Source of the DNA: Aurifilum marmelostoma | Taxonomy: Eukaryota; Ascomycota; Sordariomycetes; Diaporthales; Cryphonectriaceae | Assembly: GCA_027559495.1 (NCBI GenBank) | Contig: JAMXSV010000004.1 | Location: 1,105,001-1,169,000 of the forward strand | Direction of reading: 5' to 3' | DNA length: 64,000 bases | Part shown: positions 11,141 to 22,486 of the stretch, one piece after another | Position numbering within the stretch: the first letter of the stretch is position 1 | Layout: each line of letters opens with the position of its first letter | Made by a program: the position numbers and the translations under genes | Notes under the pieces: generated by a model | Database searches by the model: none | The model's input: the letters and a program-made list of their open reading frames with translations, nothing else | Told to the model about the DNA's origin: nothing

Positions 11141-13862
11141 TCAGTCGTCATCAAAGATCTGCAGCGTGTTTTGGAGGATCGTATCGATAACCTTGCACTG
11201 GAATCCCGAGTCCGCAATGTTCCGCTTCTGGGCACCGCCCATGAGTGTCGGTCCGAACACAATGGCGAGGTTCTGACTTGTCATACGGTTCGAGCCCGAG
11301 TTCTCCACGACACGGTGCAGGTGCAGCATGAGCGCGCGCAACGTGGCATAGTTGGGGTCAGGGAGGTTATTGATGGTGGCATGAAGAGAGTCGCGGCGGA
11401 CGATGTCGTTCTCATGTTCTAGCAGCCGGGTCAGTATACGAGACACAGGATGACTGGAGGCTGGGCCCAACTCACTGGCCGCCTCGATGAAGTTGTCATA
11501 GTATTCTCTGGTGAGCAGCGGGTCAGGCAGGTCTCGGAAGAATTGCTTGAGGAGGCCAGCCACACTGTTGACGTCGTGGTAAAAGTTCTCGGGGTTCCTA
11601 AAGTCGAGTTCCGGTGATGTGGTGTCTTGTCCACAGAGTCAGCAACCAGGTCAGAGAATCACAGCGTGATGCCAGCTGCAGGCTTGATGAGCACTCACTG
11701 GTGTCAAACATGCTCTTCAGCTTGTTGACGTGGGGCAATGACCCAGAGAGGCGGTAGATGCCTTCCACGTTCAGCCCGAAGAGGTCGACGGCCTGAATAC
11801 ACTGGTAGACCACCATCGGCACGGCCAACCCATCCCTCTCGTAGAGCCTGTTGAGGGAGACGCCAAAGACCGGCATGGAAGGCTCCTGGGCCGGTGCTGC
11901 CGAGCCTTGGGGCGGGAACTGAGGTGCCTGCTGCTCCCGCGCTGGGCCGTCCGCCGAGAATGGTGGTCCCTGTGGAGGCGGAGAGGGCTCCTGGAACGGC
12001 AACGCCCCAAGCTGTGGCGGTCCCTGTGCTGCGCCAAAACCGCCGTTATATCGTGAGTTGGCGGTACCGTGCTGCATGGCCAACAGCGCACCTGGGCCTA
12101 CAGAGTTCCTATTGCTGTATGGGGGTTGCGATGCGGTCGGGCCAGACGTGCCCAACATGCTGGCTGAGCTGAAGCTGCGCTCATGTTGCTGGTTCGAAGA
12201 AGCAGGCCGCTGTGCGCCTGACATCATCATCGATCCCTTGGGCCAATCTGAACCTTGATTGAACGGTGGTGCTTGTTGACCCTGGGGCGCGCTGAGCGGC
12301 GGGCCCTGGTGGTGATGGTCTTGCCTGCCGTCACCACCAAGTGGTGACAGCGCTGATGGTTGCTGAGCCTTGATAGTCTGGCTCTGTGATGGATGACCGG
12401 CTCCTGACATTGCCAGGCCTCCTCCTCCGCCGCCGCCGCCGCCGCCGCCGCCTCCGCCTGGTCCGCCCAATACCTGAAAACATGTTCAGCTTTCGTCTCC
12501 CTCTAGTGTGGCTGTTTCATATATAGTTGGGTAACTCACAGGATGGCGTTCGTATTTCGGCTCTCCCGTCTGAGGAGCGACTTTGCTGTGGTTTTGGCAC
12601 AAGAAGTCGCTGAGGTCCTTCTGCGCATCAACATTGTTGACGATCTCCCTAAGGCTCATGGAGTCTGGTCGGTTCGAGTTCCCATTTTTGAGCGGGCTGA
12701 TGCTCAGCCCGTTGCTCAGCAGAAGCTTCTCGTTGAACGATGCTGAAGACCCTTGGTCAGTACACTGCAGCCTGTGCACACAATCTCGGCTCGACTCACC
12801 AAACTTCTGCATCTGCAGCAGCAGTCCAGAATCACACTCTCTGACGATGTCCTGCAGCGCCTTGATAGCCTCGGGCCTCGTTGTCGAGATCAGCTGGCCC
12901 CTCTCCTGGCGTAGTATCTGGACCTTGTTCTGGTAATCCTGGTCGGCGGCTTGCACCTTTCGCAGCAGCTCCTCCTCGTGCTGTGCAGCAGACTTTGGGC
13001 CCTTGATGCCAAACACCCTGCTCTTTGAGCTGTCGCCCGTCCTCGCTCGGTCGTACTCCTCGGCCAGAGAATTGTATTTGAGCTGCGACTTGCGCATCTG
13101 GGCCTCGACATCAGACACGCGCTGCTCTGCCGCCAGTCCGGACTGCTTCCAGCCCTTCCTCTGCTTCTCGGCTATGGCGGCGAGCTCGACCAGGTCCTCG
13201 TTCATCTGGTGGAGCGACATGGCGTACTGCAGGCCGTTCTCGGCGATCCGCTCGTGGATGGTCATCATGCCATCGAAGGCTCTGTTAAACGTGCCGCCAA
13301 GGTGATCGGCGCGGCGCATGTTGTCGGATGTGCCCTGGGACAGCCGCTTGAGCATGGTGGAGTTGTTCTCTTCGATGGAGGCCCGCTTCTTGAGGAAATT
13401 GGCGAATTCCTGTGTGGCAATACGAGGTCCAACGGTTAGTATCCTGCTACAAGCAGTCCCCAGAGTCGCTGCGGGTTGAACCTACCTTTGCCGACGCGAT
13501 GCTCTGCTTCAGCCGGTTGAGCATTGTAGCAACCCCAATCTACATCACCTTGTCAGTAATCTCTTGTTGCTCACAATATGTCCTCATGCACACCACAACG
13601 ACCAGAAAAGACAAAGACGCACCTCAGACGTCAACACGTCCTGGACCATCTTGTCCACCGCAGAGTTGGGCCCAGCTGAGGCCGTTGTGGTGATCGCGGG
13701 CGGTGCTAGGTCGGGAGGGGCAGCGGCGGGGCTGGTGAGCTCGGCCGCCCCGTTCGAGGGACCTCCGGCGCCCTCTGGAAGCGCATTGTTCGACATAGTG
13801 CTGTCGGCTCGGTCGCGAGTGGGTTGCGGGAGGTAATCGGATGAGGCATTGGGGTCGGCCAT
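11141..13862 (-). CDS. F-BAR and RhoGAP domain protein (Rgd1/Rga7-like)
   Basis: Six exons, 13862-13623, 13539-13486, 13409-12800, 12742-12540, 12473-11699 and 11625-11141, join in frame to 788 aa. Residues about 80-340 form an FCH/F-BAR coiled coil (FLKKRASIEENNSTMLKRLS, many K/E/Q heptads) that binds curved membrane. A low-complexity linker follows, opening with about 15 consecutive glycines and continuing Pro/Gln/Ser rich. From about 570 to the end is a RhoGAP domain: VFGVSLNRLYERDG, GIYRLSG with the arginine finger near residue 610, then DFRNPENFYHDVNSVAGLLK, LPDPLLT and NLAIVFGPTL. The domain stimulates GTP hydrolysis by Rho GTPases. Budding-yeast Rgd1 and fission-yeast Rga7/Rga8 share this layout and act on Rho3/Rho4 or Rho2 in polarity and septation; the substrate here is inferred only. 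The start at 13862 gives a Pro/Ala-rich disordered N-terminus; an in-frame ATG at 13940 is the alternative. Confidence 0.92.
12423..12460. repeat. GCC/GGC repeat coding for poly-glycine
   Basis: A run of CCG/GCC triplets lies at the start of the fifth exon of the RhoGAP gene and encodes a glycine run in the linker between F-BAR and RhoGAP domains. Its length is likely polymorphic between strains. Confidence 0.8.
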
Positions 13863-16140
13863 GGTGGGAGGAAAGCGGGGTCGCTTGATATTCGATGAGA
13901 GCGGAGAGGCTGGCTGCAATGGCGAGAGGCCCCCTCCCAAGAGAAGAGGTACTTGCGAGGTCGTGCGGGCGAATCACCGCAGGAGGAAAAGGGACAAGGA
14001 GGAGCCAGGCCCAAGTCGCAGTTGCAACCCCCCTCAGTCCACTCGGCCAATGCGCATAGGAAGGGCGCGGCCTGGAGTTCAGACGGTATGGCGCTGTACA
14101 AGGTGAATGTTACCTTGACACTTCCCAGACCTGACACTGATTGTTCTTTTCCTTCTTCCCTGTCGATGGATTTGAGAGATGTTGGGTCGTGGCAGAAATC
14201 CGTCGCGTGTCCTGCATCGACCGTACACTCGTTTGTCGGCGGACAAGGTGTAGCGTCGACCCAAAGTGGTGGGTGTCGCGTTGGCGGGCTATGCGTCGTA
14301 GCGTAACAACCAAATCTTGTCGTCTCTGTACCCCGGCAGCGCGGTTCTAAAGGTCGAGGCAGGCGTCGATGAAACAGCGGCGGTTCATGCGCTCCGGGTG
14401 AGGCGGTCAGTTGCTTGTCGGAGAGGTTCGAATCGGGACTGTATCGAGTGGGAAGTGCGACAAGGCCGTCCGTGAAGGGCCAGGAAGGCTCCGCCTAGCA
14501 GTCTCGGTTATGCAGGTGTCGTGTTGGCAGTGGGCGTTCCGTGGTAGTAGTGCCACGTCTGGATCGCCTTCATATGGGGGCCCGAGCCTACCTCACACCC
14601 CTGGCGAAGGATCGGATCTGGAGACCTCACAACTTGTTGTTGGTAGGTATTACAGGTGGGCGTGCCTGCAGATCATGGGACTGCAGATGCAGTACACCAG
14701 CTGCTTTCCTGCTGAAAGAAGTAAGGAGCTAGTTGTAGGAGCAGCAGCAATTTGGAGGAGCAGGACAGGCCGAGAGATTGATTTTTTTTTTTTTTCTTTC
14801 TGGAGGGTCTCGAATGGGACCACTCTGCTGTATTTTGTGATGACGACCGGCAGCAGGTTCTCTGCTTCTTGGAGGGAGGCTTAGCAGCAAACAAGCTTCG
14901 CCGCTTGGAATGCGGGTGGCCACAAGGACTGACTGACACCACACACACAGAGAGGAAGGGGGGGGGGTACTGAGGTACATACATGCTGTACAGACCTCTG
15001 AGAGGTACAAAGGGACAACCCCCCACTCCACGTAGCCAATAGCAAAGCTAGGGTCAAAGTCAACCAGCCAGCCAATCCTGGATACTTGGGGTGCAGCAGT
15101 ACATTACCCCAACACTGCTAGGAACTCCATGTACTGTACATGCATGCCAGGTTCCTCACCATCAAGCAAGCAGCTACTTGTACACCATTTCGACTGTACA
15201 GAGCAAGCGACCCGTCCCTACCGTCTCAAACATCAGAAATATTCGGCCGATGTTTTTTCCCTTTTTCTGCCCTGACGTAGTTGTGGTGCCCACCTTGGGA
15301 TGAACATCCTCGACAATCCCAATTAACAGGGCCAGCCCTAGATATAGTGACCGGGAAATTTGACGGCCTCGCTTCCAGGGTTTTGCTGGATGAACCCTCA
15401 CCGGCATGGGCGATTGCCAGCGGCCCCAATTTTTTCCCAACTCCACTACCATCAGTTTTTGCGTGATCACAACGGTCTTCGCACCGTGTTTCAACTTTTT
15501 TATACGTGAGATTTATTGCCGTCCCGTTGTCATCTGAAACATCGGCTCGGGAGGGGGGGGAAGGACCTCAGCCCAAGCAGACCAAACAGACCTACAGCAC
15601 ACGAGATGGACGCTCGCGAATGGCGCAGAATTTCACATGGGCTGCCGAGGATGTGGTGAGAGGCGCCGGCGTTCCCAACGGGCTCGGTAAGTAGTTAAGC
15701 GTCAGGAGCAGCGTTTTCAACTGCCGGGCCATGTGCATGAGGAGGACCTAATGCGTGTCATCTGCGCCTCGAAAAAAAAAAAATTTAGCACCGTCAGTCC
15801 GAGACCTAACCTCGCAAGCCAAGCCTTGTAGCCATGAGGGTTCCTCGCATATGCAAATGATGCCTGGCTACCACGTGTATTACCGTTCTTGCAGCCTCTC
15901 TCTCCACAGTACGCTGACCGCCGCGCGTGATCTGCGCAGCGTGCATTATCGACAGGCTGGAAAGGTATTCGCTTAGGCACGAGGTCATGTACGATATGAT
16001 AGCCCTTGGTCGGGTTGGAGTTAATCTAGAATCCCTGACATGAAACTTTTCCAAACCGGTCCCGTATAGCCATAGTCCATTGATGAGGTGTTCCGAACAC
16101 ACGACCATCAAAAGACAGTCATCTCTTCTGCTCCACGAGT
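13863..16140. other. Upstream region of RhoGAP gene and 3' side of Hom2-type gene
   Basis: About 2.3 kb with no convincing gene. It contains a T run at 14782-14795, a G-rich run near 14958-14967 and an A run at 15772-15783. Open frames on both strands here are of low quality and mutually overlapping. Confidence 0.45.
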
Positions 16141-17512
16141 CTACACATACCCCTTGAGCACGGCGGCCTCGGCGTTCAATATCGAGGAGCCCGCTGCTCC
16201 AATAACAGCTGTTCGTAAGAGACGAGTCAGCAAAAGTTGATCCGTGTGGTACCATCATATTAGATCCGAGACTTACTGTTGTGGCTCAGCGCCACGAACT
16301 TGAGATCGAAGATGCCGCTCTCGTCCTCCCTCACCCGGCCGACGCTCACAGTGTACCCCCTCGACAGCTCACGATCGAGCCTCGGCTGGGGACGGTCTGG
16401 CTGGTCGTCGCCGAACACCATGATGCTCGGCTTGGGCGCCGATGGGCAACCCAGCTTCTCGACGTCGCTCACGTACTCCCTCAGCGCCTCCTTGACCTCG
16501 TCTGCGCTCGGCGGCGGCCTCTTGGCGAACCGAAGCGAGACGCATGCGGTATGACCGTCCAGGACCGGCACCCGGTTGCACGAGGCCGACACCTTGAGGC
16601 CCTTGAGCTCCTCGAAGGCCGTTGCGTCGGCGTTGATGCCGCCAAGGATCTTCTGCGCCTCCGTCTCAAGCTTGTCCTCCTCGCCAGAGATGAACGGGAC
16701 GACATTGTCGATGACGTCCATGGAGCTCACACCGGGGTACCCCGCACCGCTCACGGCCTGCATGGTCACGACCGACACCGTCTCGATGGGGCCGAAGCGG
16801 GCCTGCATGGCGGCGAAAGGGATCACCAGGCCAATGACGGCACAGTTGCTATTGCAGACCAGGAAGCCTTTTTCGAGGTTATGATGTCTCCGCTGGTGGG
16901 GGATGAGGGCGAGGTGCGGCAGGTTGACAGTAGGCACGACGAGGGGCACGAGGGGGTCGCGGCGGTAGTTCTTGGCGTTGGAAAAGACGGCGAGGTTGGC
17001 CTTGAGGAAGTCCATCTCTGTGGAGATTTAAAGATGTATATGTCAGAGCTGGCAGGGAGCACGTAGAGGAAGACAAGAGGGCAGTGAGGCAGAGGGGACC
17101 TGTTGCAGGAACAGAAGGATCATTGGATGCGTACCAACTTCGCCAGCTATGTTCGAGTCCAGACCGCTGAAAACGATGTCACAGTCCAGAAACTCGCTCG
17201 ACTTGCACTCCTTGACGACCAGGTCGCCCACGGCGCCCATGGGCGTGGACTGCTTCCACCTGACGGCATCGCGATACTTCTTGCCCGCAGACTGGGGCGA
17301 TGCGCCGACAGCAACGAGCTTGAGGAAGGGGTGGTCCTGGAGGAGGAGAATGAAGCGCTGGCCGACGGAGCCAGTGGCACCGAGGACACCTGGGATCAGA
17401 TCAGATCAGCATATGTTTCTCAAGCTGCGATGAGAGGGACGAGAGAGCGCTCGATCAAACGGAGTGGCGAGGGCAACGCACCGCACTTCTTCTCCGGGTA
17501 CTTGGAGGCCAT
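16141..17512 (-). CDS. hom2: Aspartate-semialdehyde dehydrogenase
   Basis: Exons 17512-17482, 17389-17135, 17017-16277 and 16208-16141 give 364 aa. The enzyme reduces beta-aspartyl phosphate to aspartate semialdehyde with NADPH, the second step towards threonine, methionine and (in some organisms) lysine. The N-terminus KKCGVLGATGSVGQRFILLL is the Rossmann nucleotide-binding loop. CNSNCAVIGL carries the catalytic cysteine near residue 154, close to its position in yeast Hom2. SGAGYPGVSSMD and VPVLDGHTACVSLRF are family motifs, the second containing a conserved His. The short last exon (VIGAAGSSILNAEA) completes the usual C-terminal helix. Upstream, within about 220 nt of the start, are two one-mismatch versions of the Gcn4/CPC1 site (TGAGTCG at 17658 and CGAGTCA at 17718), compatible with general amino-acid control but not proof of it. 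Confidence 0.96.
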
Positions 17513-17978
17513 CGCAGTTGAGGGCTGTCTCTGCAGTAGAAAAGGCAATATAATGGGGTTCCTGAGGGTCAATTGGCCTGCAGGGCTGTCTGTGCAGAGA
17601 TGTGTCGTCGTGCTCAAGTCACTTTGTAGGTCAAGTGAAGGAGAGGATCTGTCCAAATGAGTCGATTTGCTGCGAGCAGAATCACGTCACATCTAGAGCT
17701 CATACCACAGCAGCTGTCGAGTCAGAGAAAAAAAGATATCAAATGGTCCCGCTATCGGAGCTTAGGACTGCAGTGCTAGATCGCGGGGGAGGGGCAGGGG
17801 CCTTGCTCATGCATTCTGTAGGGCGGGCTGGGCGGGATGCAACCCCTTGTGCCTCTGAACCACAGCAGCCCTGGCAAGGGGCCCTGTAGCTGCTGTTCAA
17901 CCCCCTGTCTCCGGGGACCTTGACAGACAAGACGCCTACTTTACCAACACCCCCCCCCAAAAAAAAAAGAAGAAGAAG

Positions 17979-18021
<43 letters not shown>

Positions 18022-18170
18022 AGAACTACATCACACACAAGCACATGCCACACAAGTGTCATTACAGTCATGACCTTATTTAAATCTACAGATTGTTACA
18101 ATTTTGTACATGCTTCTCGCCCTTGATACAAGCACAATGCTGCTGCACCGTCACCCACACTCCCAGTCGC
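17513..18170. other. Promoter of hom2 and 3' flank of the disordered-protein gene
   Basis: This holds the two imperfect Gcn4-like sites at 17658-17664 and 17718-17724, a short C run at 17951-17958 followed by an A run, and a long GA microsatellite. No gene seen. Confidence 0.5.
17985..18019. repeat. GA dinucleotide microsatellite
   Basis: About 17 tandem GA units, preceded by an A/GAA-rich tract from 17959. It lies between the hom2 start and the 3' end of the next minus-strand gene. Confidence 0.95.
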
Positions 18171-21100
18171 TCATGTTCCACCAAAGGCTCCGAATCCGAC
18201 CACAGACCTGGGACCAGGCCGTTCCCTAAGCTTCCGCACCTCGTCGTCCCCAATGTCCCCAGGCCCGAGGCTCTCCATGCTCGGCCGGCTCCCGCTGACC
18301 TGTAGCTCCCTCATGAGCGGCTCAATGGTTTCCATGCCGCTCCCGCCGGGCCGATACGGACGTGCATCATCCTCACCGCGGGTGGCTGGCCGCCTCACCT
18401 CCTTGCTGGGCTCGATCAGGCTGGCATCGGTATCGTCGTACGTCTCCAGGCTGCTGATGCTCTGTGTGGAGGGCCTTCTGGGCATGCCTGTCTCGTCTCC
18501 GGCTTCGTCTCGCACGGGGGTCCTGCGGACATCTGGCGAAGGCGAAGCCCCAAGCGCCAGGTTCCTGCTCCGCATTGCAGCTCGCCCGTCCGTCATGATG
18601 TTGTCAGTGCTGATCGGCATATTTGCGTGGTAGAAACCCGACGTCACCGCTATCGACTTGGGCCGGGCTTTGCCCGGCAGTGTGGCAGGGGCGGAGGATT
18701 CTTGCTGCCTGCTGCGGAAGGTCGGGTCTAGTAGGGTTGCCCTGCGGGACCAGCGGCGGTGGCCCGGGTCGAGGTCATCCTGGTCCTGGGATGGGAACGA
18801 ATGCTCATCGTCCTTGGTAGAGAAGCTGAGGTCGTCGGCGCTGTCGTCTAGGTACAGACGCCGGGGACGGTCAGACGTGTCCCCCCCGTTTTGTGCAGGT
18901 GATTGCCGGTGCAATACAACAACCTCGTCCTCGTCCAGGCCAGAATCACCATGACTGTATATGGCATCTCTGTGCGGGTCATTCTCGACAGTCCTCATTC
19001 CGAAACGGCTCTGCACCCCATCGCGCTCGTACCTCGATGACGGCAGCTGCCTATCATCAAGATCATCCACCCTTCCCTTGCCCTTTCGCGCGACCTTCGC
19101 CAGGTTCACGTTCTGCAGCGTCCGCTGCAGATCACCCAATAGTGGCAGCACAGATGAGAGCAGGCGGTCCTCGTTGCGCTCAAGCCTTTCGACTCGTCTC
19201 TCCATGTCCCGTGTCTGCTTCTCACGTAGCGCCTCGTATCTCCGGAATATCTGACTGCGGGTCATCTTGAGGACCGACTGCTCTTCTTTCCCAGGGGCGA
19301 CAGCGCCAGTACTGCTGCCCTGGCCCTGGCCCTGGCCGAGCTGAGCTTTTGCAGTGCGTCCAAAGAAGCTCTTCCTGGAGGCAAGTATACCTTTGCCTGC
19401 CGTCTTGGGACGCGGAAGGCTGGCGTCCCGTGTGACGACAGGTGAGTGGTGACCGCTGCCAGATGCAGGAGGGGCCGTTCTTCTAAAATGGTACGAGTTG
19501 ATGCGCTTCAGCGGGGGTATGGGTCGGCGAAGGACGGGAGAACAGTCGGCGTCGGCGAGAGAGAGCTGGGACGCGGGCGACAACGGCGGGGAGTCTGGAG
19601 GCGTGACGCTTCCATGTGGGAGAACCGGCGATGGCCTGATCACAGTCGCAAGGGTAGCGAGAGATGGAGCGGAAGAGGCGATCGATTCTTTGCTGGGGCG
19701 GCCTAGGCGCTCCTGGCTCGACGGGGCGACGTCTGCCACAGTCACGACCTTGGTCAAGCTGAGAGCTTGAGATGCAACCTTGGGCCCAACAGGCGCAGAA
19801 CCAGCTGGACTGAGATCTGCCTTGCTCGCCTTGGGCGTCACGGAATCTTGGCTTTCATCCGATGAACTGCTGAGTCTGCGCCTCCAGAGCAGGTCGGATG
19901 GCTGCGCACCAGGCTTCTCGAGCAACATTCTCAGCTCGGCGACTCTCTGCATCCGTGACAGCAGTGTTGACTTCCTCTTCGTCCTCCGCTCTTGGGCGCT
20001 GAGTACTGGACTTGGCGGGCTCCGGCTGTGCTGTTGTATTGTCTGCTCCTCCTGCTGTTGCGTAATTCCGAATTTGCGCTCTTCCACTTCGCCTTGCACA
20101 GGCTCAATCTTATCTCTTGCATCGAGTCTGTTGTGGTCGTTGACTGCCTGCCCCGTTGCTTTGCCTTTGCCCTGTATGTCTGTAGTGCTCGAGGAGCTTC
20201 GCAAGGATGTTTGCTGATCACCTCGCTGTCTTTCAGCCGCCTCATCCATTTGAGACACCACGGGGTCATCTGCTGTGCCCATCGCGGGCTGTTGAGAGAG
20301 CGCATCCAGCCCAGCCATTCTCGTGGCTCCAAGTTGTCGTACCACGTCAACCACGGCTGTCGGCCCCTGCACAGCTACCGAACCGGACTCGGGGTGTAGA
20401 GGCGTCGTGCTTGTATGAATCCCCTCGTCCTCGTTCTTCTTTTCATTTATATGCGCGGTCACGCTCAGACTACTCCTCTCGCCCCTAGCCACCTCGGGCT
20501 CACTACCGCTCCCGCTCTCTCTCTTTCTGTCCAGAGACTTCCGCCTCCCAGGGCTCGAGCGCTTGAGAACATCTGTCCCGACGAAGCGCCTCGGAGTTCG
20601 CACCCCGCCCACGACTGATGAGGGCGGGACCTCGCTGCTCTCCACGGTGCCGATGCTGTCCAGACGCGACTGCTCCGAGAAGATGCTCTCGCGCACCGTG
20701 TGATCCCTCGACGAGTCCCAGCTGCTGTACTGCATGGACTCGCTCAGCGTCCAGGGGCGCCTGCTTGTGGCTACTGGCTCAGACGGCTGCAGGCTGGAGT
20801 TGCGCTTGTGGTAGTAAGATCGCTGCTGCTGTGGCAGAGCCGAGGCGAAGCTGCGGAAGCTGTAAGCAGAGGTCGGCCTCGGCCCGCGGGGGGCTGGCAG
20901 GTTCGATGATGCCCGAGGCCCCTTCACCAGTGCCTCCAGGGTCTCTCTGTGTGCGGCTAAGCGCAGCTCCTCACTGGTGCGCGGCGTTTCGTGACGGCTC
21001 GACTCGCCGCTCATGCGCGGCGGTATAGCTGGAGATACGAGGTCAGGCGAGGTGTTGACAGAGCGAGCGTTGTCGTACACGGGGCCGAAGGTGTCGCGCG

Positions 21101-22316
21101 AAGCGAGCCGGACTCTGCGGGCAGCCAGGGCCGCCTGACGTCCTTGACCGTGGTCACGGCCGTTCTCCTTGCCCCAGGAGGTAGACGAGAGGGACTCGCG
21201 CTCCTCGGCGAGGGGACCAAGCTGAGTAGCCCGGCGTGGTTCTGCCGGGAAGGCCGTCCTGGGGCGGAGCTTGACGTCGTTGTCAAACATGTCAGTCGAC
21301 AGCTCTGGCGAGGTAAGCGATCGTGACCGCCTCCTGTGTAGACCGAATCGATATCGAGGTTCTGGGCCGAGATGGGCATGCTCGATGGGTATCGATATCG
21401 CGATATGCCTGAAACCATCTACTGTAGTCCCCGCCACAGCAGTATCGGGCAGCTTGATGCGAGGGGGGCGTCTTCTTCTCGCCGCCGAAGGTGCCCGCGT
21501 CAAGTCAGGGCTGGCAGCTCCTCCTCCTCCTCCTGCTACTCCTCGTCTCTTAATCGCCTTCCTCCTGGAACCCCTCCTCGTCAACAGGCCGAGCGCCCTC
21601 TTCAGCATGCCTTGCTTCTTCTTTCTGGTGCTATTCCTCCGCCTCAGCGACGACGCTGGTGATGTCGAGATGCTCGGGTCAGGCAGGCTCATGTAATTGG
21701 ACGGTGGCGGCGTCACATCTCTCAGAAATGTGCCCAGGTCGCCCAATGCCTCGTGCTGGCCCTGCAGTGCCAGCCATCCATCCTGCCGAGGCGATCGCCG
21801 CACCGACCGCCGCCGTAGAGCCGCATCCAATCCCGCGAGCTTCAGCTCCAGGTCCAGGCCCAGGTCTTGCTGGGGCGGCTGCTGCTGCTGCTGCTGCTGC
21901 TGCTGATGCGGGTCCAACCTGCCGTCCGTCTGCAGTGCGGCCCTTCCCAAGATTCCCGACGATGAGCCCATGCGGTCGATACTGCTGCGCTTGCTGCCTC
22001 CTCCGAATCCTCCACCACTGGCACCTCTCAGATGCAGTGGGCTCACAGTAGTCGTGTCGTGCCCTTCCTTGTCCATCAGCGACAGGTCCCTGAGCTGCGT
22101 GCTGCCGCGTTTGCTGCCATTCCCAGAATTTACACTGCCTTTGGCAGCCCCCAGATACAATGAGTTCGCAGCCATGTCGTACTCTTCTTCCTCTTCTGTC
22201 ATTGATGGGCCCACTGAGTAGACTGCTTGTCGCCGAGCGTCGTCATTGCTAATTCTGTCGTGTTCCTCGGCGCGGGCGCAGCTGCCGTACATGTCGACGT
22301 CGCGTATGTACACCAT
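18171..22316 (-). CDS. Large low-complexity, mostly disordered fungal protein
   Basis: A single uninterrupted frame of 1381 codons from MVYIRDVDMYGS to a Gly/Phe end. The same frame stays open 131 codons further upstream to 22709, but that part reads through CA and TC microsatellites (HTHTHT) and is better taken as leader. Composition is dominated by Ser, Arg, Pro and Asp, with a polyglutamine run near residues 138-147. A basic block (MLKRALGLLTRRGSRRKAIK) is followed by a short ordered-looking stretch (GFRHIAISIPIEHAHLG). Further on there is a helical segment LSRMQRVAELRMLLEKPG and, near residues 1015-1055, a strongly charged coiled coil (MERRVERLERNEDRLLSS). I recognise no catalytic domain and assign no function; a scaffold role would be speculation. 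The length without a stop and the absence of introns argue strongly that it is expressed. Confidence 0.8.
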   Translation of the reverse strand: MVYIRDVDMYGSCARAEEHDRISNDDARRQAVYSVGPSMTEEEEEYDMAANSLYLGAAKGSVNSGNGSKRGSTQLRDLSLMDKEGHDTTTVSPLHLRGASGGGFGGGSKRSSIDRMGSSSGILGRAALQTDGRLDPHQQQQQQQQQPPQQDLGLDLELKLAGLDAALRRRSVRRSPRQDGWLALQGQHEALGDLGTFLRDVTPPPSNYMSLPDPSISTSPASSLRRRNSTRKKKQGMLKRALGLLTRRGSRRKAIKRRGVAGGGGGAASPDLTRAPSAARRRRPPRIKLPDTAVAGTTVDGFRHIAISIPIEHAHLGPEPRYRFGLHRRRSRSLTSPELSTDMFDNDVKLRPRTAFPAEPRRATQLGPLAEERESLSSTSWGKENGRDHGQGRQAALAARRVRLASRDTFGPVYDNARSVNTSPDLVSPAIPPRMSGESSRHETPRTSEELRLAAHRETLEALVKGPRASSNLPAPRGPRPTSAYSFRSFASALPQQQRSYYHKRNSSLQPSEPVATSRRPWTLSESMQYSSWDSSRDHTVRESIFSEQSRLDSIGTVESSEVPPSSVVGGVRTPRRFVGTDVLKRSSPGRRKSLDRKRESGSGSEPEVARGERSSLSVTAHINEKKNEDEGIHTSTTPLHPESGSVAVQGPTAVVDVVRQLGATRMAGLDALSQQPAMGTADDPVVSQMDEAAERQRGDQQTSLRSSSSTTDIQGKGKATGQAVNDHNRLDARDKIEPVQGEVEERKFGITQQQEEQTIQQHSRSPPSPVLSAQERRTKRKSTLLSRMQRVAELRMLLEKPGAQPSDLLWRRRLSSSSDESQDSVTPKASKADLSPAGSAPVGPKVASQALSLTKVVTVADVAPSSQERLGRPSKESIASSAPSLATLATVIRPSPVLPHGSVTPPDSPPLSPASQLSLADADCSPVLRRPIPPLKRINSYHFRRTAPPASGSGHHSPVVTRDASLPRPKTAGKGILASRKSFFGRTAKAQLGQGQGQGSSTGAVAPGKEEQSVLKMTRSQIFRRYEALREKQTRDMERRVERLERNEDRLLSSVLPLLGDLQRTLQNVNLAKVARKGKGRVDDLDDRQLPSSRYERDGVQSRFGMRTVENDPHRDAIYSHGDSGLDEDEVVVLHRQSPAQNGGDTSDRPRRLYLDDSADDLSFSTKDDEHSFPSQDQDDLDPGHRRWSRRATLLDPTFRSRQQESSAPATLPGKARPKSIAVTSGFYHANMPISTDNIMTDGRAAMRSRNLALGASPSPDVRRTPVRDEAGDETGMPRRPSTQSISSLETYDDTDASLIEPSKEVRRPATRGEDDARPYRPGGSGMETIEPLMRELQVSGSRPSMESLGPGDIGDDEVRKLRERPGPRSVVGFGAFGGT
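21878..21905. repeat. CTG/CAG triplet repeat coding for polyglutamine
   Basis: About nine tandem CTG units on the plus strand are read as CAG on the minus strand inside the large disordered protein. They give a glutamine run followed by PPQQ. Confidence 0.9.
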
Positions 22317-22442
22317 GATTTCCGTTTCGTCACATTCCCATATCAGGTCAGAAGGAGCTATACAGCCTCCGCCACGGCGGACATAGCTCTCCCTCCTCCC
22401 GTCGTGTTTGTCCGATCGTCTGTGTGCTTGAGAAGGGAAAAA

Positions 22443-22444
22443 GT

Positions 22445-22486
<42 letters not shown>
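22443..22486. repeat. GT/GA compound microsatellite
   Basis: About 13 GT units (22443-22469) are followed directly by about 8 GA units (22470-22486). It lies about 130 nt upstream of the chosen start of the large disordered protein, probably in its 5' UTR. Confidence 0.95.

Noticed and set aside
14420..14445. tRNA B-box-like GGTTCGAAT
   Set aside because: No matching A box, acceptor stem or anticodon arm could be built around it.
16281..17066. Plus-strand frame of 261 codons
   Set aside because: It lies antisense to the third exon of the aspartate-semialdehyde dehydrogenase, whose minus-strand frame has all family motifs; the antisense frame is a codon-bias shadow.
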